Below are positions 6,747 through 8,850 of a stretch of DNA of 8,850 nucleotides, one piece after another. How positions within the stretch are numbered: the first letter of the stretch is position 1; each line of letters begins with the position of its first letter. Position numbers and translations under genes: made by a program. Under the pieces are notes generated by a model. The model made no database searches and was not told the DNA's origin. It was given only the letters and a program-made list of their open reading frames with translations. Source of the stretch: an uncultured Mitsuokella sp. (GTDB lineage Bacteria; Bacillota; Negativicutes; Selenomonadales; Selenomonadaceae); assembly GCA_900770895.1 (NCBI GenBank), contig CAAGMF010000040.1:1-8850 (forward strand), read 5' to 3'.

Positions 6747-6776
6747 ACATTTTTTGTGCAAAATGAACAAAAATGT
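6747..6776 (-). promoter_or_regulatory. Putative operator upstream of the codA promoter
   Basis: The inverted repeat has arms ACATTTTTTGT (6747-6757) and ACAAAAATGT (6767-6776) around a 9-base centre. It begins 8-9 bp upstream of the codA -35 box. Its plus-strand order CATTTTTT, GT, CAAAA, TGA, ACAA parallels the element before codB, allowing single-base insertions. Likely a regulator site; the PucR protein is the nearest candidate. Confidence 0.5.
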
Positions 6777-6877
6777 CTGGCGCAAGCACCTGTATCTCGC
6801 CAAAGGGCCTAAGAGCGCAGGAACGGAGGGAGTGCTATCATTTATTCTATTACAGCTGCTTTCGCATGACAAGTCGA

Positions 6878-6941
6878 TTATTTTCCCTGCGAGATTCCCT
6901 TCGTTTGTGTTAGAATAATACCATCAAAAGGATTTTGCATG
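6878..6941 (+). promoter_or_regulatory. AlbA_2 gene promoter-leader module (copy 2 of 2)
   Basis: The -10 box is TAGAAT (6911-6916) with TGT before it. The upstream block TTATTTTCCCTGCGAGA (6878-6894) is identical to that before recQ. The ribosome binding site has decayed to AAAAGG before ATG 6939. The block aligns to 523-586 without gaps, 52 of 64 bases identical; block-to--10 (33) and -10-to-ATG (28) distances are the same. Confidence 0.7.
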
Positions 6942-8492
6942 TTGGCATCAATTCAATCAAATAAGGAGGACTGCTGTTTGACAATAGAAGAAATCCTTGC
7001 CGGGGAATCAAAGAATATGGAATTCAAAGTACAGCGACCGAAGGAAAGCACAAAATACATGAAGTCTGTTGTTGCCTTTGCAAATGGCGAGGGCGGCAGG
7101 ATTATTTTTGGAATTGATGATAAAACTCATCAGGTGGTCGGCATACCCCGGGAACTTGTCTTTTCCGAGATGGATGCAATCACGACGGCCATATCAGACA
7201 GTTGCGAACCGTTGATTATCCCGGATGTCTATCTGCAGCAAATCGATGATAAGGCAGTCATCGTTGTGGAAATCAGTCCTGGAAAGCAGCGTCCGTACTA
7301 TATCAAGGCAGCTGGAATAAAAGCTGGAACGTATATCCGGGTTGCCGGAACATCTCGCCCTGCAGGTCGTGATCTGACAGCAGAAATGTACTACGAAGAT
7401 GAAGGACGCTCTTATGATAATGTAATTCGTCGGGAGCTTTCTGTTTCTGATGAAGAGATTCAGTTGGTGTGTGCTCAGATGAAAGAAGTGGCAGTAAGAA
7501 ACGCCAAATCTGACAAGCAGGCATCAGAAATCAAGAATGTCACAAAGAACCAGCTTCTATCTTGGGGTCTCCTGGATGAAGGAGATGATGGAAAAATCCA
7601 TCCGACTAATGGGTACATTTTCTTGCTGGGGCAGGATTCTTTTCATTCGCTGATTCAGTGCGCGGTGTTCAAGGGGAGAACGCGAAGCATTTTTGTCGAC
7701 AAAAGGGAATATACTGGACCGCTTTGGAAACAAATCGAGCAGGCGCATGACTTCGTACTCCGCAATATTCACCTTGGAGCAAGGATTGTTGGCATTTATC
7801 GTCAAGATATCTATGAGCTACCTCCGGACAGCATTCGGGAGTTGATCATTAACGCTGTGATGAACTGCAGTTTCTTGCAGAATTCGCATATTCAGGTTGC
7901 AATCTATGATGATCGCTTGGAAATCACATCTCCCGGCGGTCTGCTTCCGGGAGTTACCTTCGAGAAGATGCGGGAAGGGTATTCCAAGATTCGGAACAAA
8001 GCTCTGGCACATGCATTCCTTTACATGAATATGATTGAGGAATGGGGGAGCGGCATTCCAAAGCTGATGCGAGAAATGAAAGAATATGGATTGCGGGAAC
8101 CAGAGTTTATTGATATGGAAATCGGATTCCGGGTTAATCTGTACCGGAATCAGGGGGATAGGGAGCCTCATACTGACACAGAAAGGCAAAGCACTAGCAC
8201 AGAAAAAATAAATACTGACACAGAAACTGGCACAGAAACGATAGGGACTGGCACAAAAAACAGCGACACCAGCACAGAAACTGACACAGAAATTAAATTG
8301 AGTGATACGGAAAAGAAACTGCTGGTTCTTATCCAGAAAAATAACAGCATTACCTTGAATGAAATGGCATCTTTGAGCGGCTTGTCTAAGAGTGGCGTTC
8401 GCTATGCACTGAATGCGCTTCGTAACAAAGGCGTGGTTACACGGGAAGGTTCGCAGAAAAAGGGAATGTGGATTGTTCATGAGAGAACATAA
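6939..8492 (+). CDS. AlbA_2 (Schlafen-type) DNA-binding / GHKL-ATPase-like regulator
   Basis: This 517-residue predicted transcriptional regulator is of a type common in Firmicutes. Domains: AlbA_2 putative DNA-binding domain (about 17-150; ESKNMEFK, VVAFANGEGG at 44-53, IIFGID), a linker, then a GHKL/HATPase_c_4-like domain (about 290-405; PPDSIRELIINAV, DDRLEITSPGGL, EEWGSGIPK at 367-375). A Thr/Glu repeat linker (412-451) and a C-terminal winged helix (about 455-515; NEMASLSGLSKSGVRYALNA) follow. Two starts compete: ATG 6939 at the end of the recQ-like leader with weak AAAAGG, and TTG 6978 with strong AAGGAGG 8 bases before it. The latter would give MTIEEILAGES, the usual family N-terminus. 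The usual HR pair after the ATPase helix reads NC here (MNCSF, 308-312). The gene is more A+T-rich than recQ, suggesting a different origin. Targets and ligand are unknown. Confidence 0.88.
   Translation: MLASIQSNKEDCCLTIEEILAGESKNMEFKVQRPKESTKYMKSVVAFANGEGGRIIFGIDDKTHQVVGIPRELVFSEMDAITTAISDSCEPLIIPDVYLQQIDDKAVIVVEISPGKQRPYYIKAAGIKAGTYIRVAGTSRPAGRDLTAEMYYEDEGRSYDNVIRRELSVSDEEIQLVCAQMKEVAVRNAKSDKQASEIKNVTKNQLLSWGLLDEGDDGKIHPTNGYIFLLGQDSFHSLIQCAVFKGRTRSIFVDKREYTGPLWKQIEQAHDFVLRNIHLGARIVGIYRQDIYELPPDSIRELIINAVMNCSFLQNSHIQVAIYDDRLEITSPGGLLPGVTFEKMREGYSKIRNKALAHAFLYMNMIEEWGSGIPKLMREMKEYGLREPEFIDMEIGFRVNLYRNQGDREPHTDTERQSTSTEKINTDTETGTETIGTGTKNSDTSTETDTEIKLSDTEKKLLVLIQKNNSITLNEMASLSGLSKSGVRYALNALRNKGVVTREGSQKKGMWIVHERT
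8172..8292 (+). repeat. Degenerate in-frame ACTGRCACAGAAA repeat array
   Basis: Seven degenerate copies of the 13-mer ACTGACACAGAAA start at 8172, 8193, 8214, 8226, 8247, 8268 and 8280. The steps are 21, 21, 12, 21, 21 and 12 bases, all multiples of three, making a 54-base (18-codon) super-period that occurs twice, plus one extra copy. They encode T-x-T-E/K tetrapeptides between the ATPase-like domain and the winged helix of the AlbA_2 protein. Confidence 0.8.
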
Positions 8493-8531
8493 TTTATCTG
8501 AATTTTGAAAAGCGGATACGGGGGTGTATGC

Positions 8532-8684
8532 ATGGAGCTTCGTGTGCTGAAATATTTTCTGGCGGTGGCGCGGCATAATAATATAACGCGGGCAGCGGAG
8601 GAGCTGCATCTGACGCAGCCGACGCGGCTCGTCACCGAGGCCCTGATGCCGCTGGGACGGGCTTATCCGCAGATTCATTTATGA
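8532..8684 (+). pseudogene. LysR-family regulator remnant with internal deletion
   Basis: ATG 8532 follows a GGGGGTG site and opens a 50-codon frame ending at TGA 8682-8684. Residues 1-31 are a classic LysR helix-turn-helix N-terminus (MELRVLKYFLAVAR, then ITRAAEELHLTQPT). Where a LysR protein should continue with LSRQ, the frame instead reads RLVTEALMPLGRAYPQIHL. That resembles the start of the LysR effector-binding domain (pattern RL...L...YPQIH), normally some 70-90 residues further on. An in-frame internal deletion near 8624/8625 explains this. The frame then runs into alpha/beta hydrolase sequence and stops. It cannot be a working LysR protein. A mis-assembly joining reads from one locus is an alternative. 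Confidence 0.75.
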
Positions 8685-8850
8685 CGAGCGCGCTGTCCTT
8701 CATGAACATGCCGCTGCTCACCTATGCCAGTGAGATAGAGAGTCCTGTACTCGTCATCCACGGTGAGAAGGCCCATTCGCGTTATTTCAGCGAGACAGCG
8801 TTTAAGAAGCTCAAGGGCGACAACAAGGAACTGCTGATCGTCCCCGGCGC
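8678..8850 (+). pseudogene. Alpha/beta hydrolase C-terminal fragment (N-terminus missing, runs off window)
   Basis: The frame read from 8681 encodes about 56 residues and continues past the window edge. It has strong similarity, by recall, to the C-terminal part of alpha/beta hydrolases often found next to LysR genes: SALSFMNMPLLTY, then SPVLVIHGEKAHSRYFSE, then GDNKELLIVPGA. The N-terminal two thirds, including the nucleophile elbow, are absent. The fragment begins abruptly where the LysR remnant ends, in a different frame. The catalytic His expected shortly after PGA would lie outside the window. I read it as the second part of a LysR-hydrolase deletion product. Confidence 0.72.

Larger units (their letters stand above)
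6528..6938. other. Divergent intergenic control region, codA / AlbA_2 gene
   Basis: This 411-bp gap holds no supportable gene. On the minus side it carries the codA operator, promoter and a leader of about 175 nt with a terminator. On the plus side it carries the AlbA_2 gene promoter-leader. The 5-bp arms TGGCG/CGCCA (6778-6802) form only a weak hairpin. Between the codA terminator and start, CCGCT/AGCGG on the minus strand could form a further long-loop hairpin. Nothing else stands out in 6803-6877. Confidence 0.7.

Noticed and set aside
6559..6789. 76-codon minus-strand leader frame before codA
   Set aside because: It covers the promoter and the terminator hairpin of the leader. No good ribosome binding site or run of regulatory codons supports a leader peptide.
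8172..8292. CRISPR-like array
   Set aside because: The units are short, degenerate, in frame inside a coding sequence and have no unique spacers of regular length.

Overview
The window looks like chromosomal DNA of a Gram-positive-lineage bacterium with AGGAGG-type ribosome binding sites, sigma-A promoters, a YjfB-type motility protein and mid-to-high G+C genes. I infer a flagellated member of the Negativicutes (Selenomonas-like); this rests on gene style and is not proven. One stretch, the AlbA_2 gene at 6939-8492, is visibly richer in A+T than recQ.

Left part (1-2429): the tail of an unidentified gene (1-72), a small YjfB-family protein (198-380) closed by a strong terminator, then a complete recQ helicase gene (584-2386) behind its own promoter. 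A minus-strand terminator lies between recQ and the convergent codB.

Middle (2465-6776, all minus strand): a pyrimidine-base salvage locus in the transcription order codA-like deaminase, PucR-family regulator, codB cytosine permease. CodB should import the base, the CodA-like enzyme should deaminate it, and the PucR protein is the obvious local regulator. The main discovery candidate is here. codA and codB each have their own promoter with a similar AT-rich inverted repeat 9-10 bp upstream of the -35 box. Each also has a leader with a strong intrinsic terminator between promoter and start codon, and both terminator hairpins carry the same apical sequence, GGCACAATG(G)CGT. This points to a shared two-layer control: an upstream operator plus transcription attenuation. 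The codB leader also has the parts of a terminator/antiterminator switch. The CodA-like enzyme carries Ser where E. coli CodA has Asp314, so its substrate may not be plain cytosine.

Right part (6878-8850): divergently from codA, a gene for an AlbA_2 (Schlafen-type) DNA-binding and GHKL-ATPase-like regulator starts behind a 64-bp promoter-leader module that is 52/64 identical to the one in front of recQ, with the same internal spacing. Its protein has an unusual Thr-Asp/Gly-Thr-Glu repeat linker and a C-terminal winged helix. The window ends in a composite remnant: a LysR N-terminus, joined in frame to a piece of a LysR effector domain, then to the C-terminal part of an alpha/beta hydrolase.
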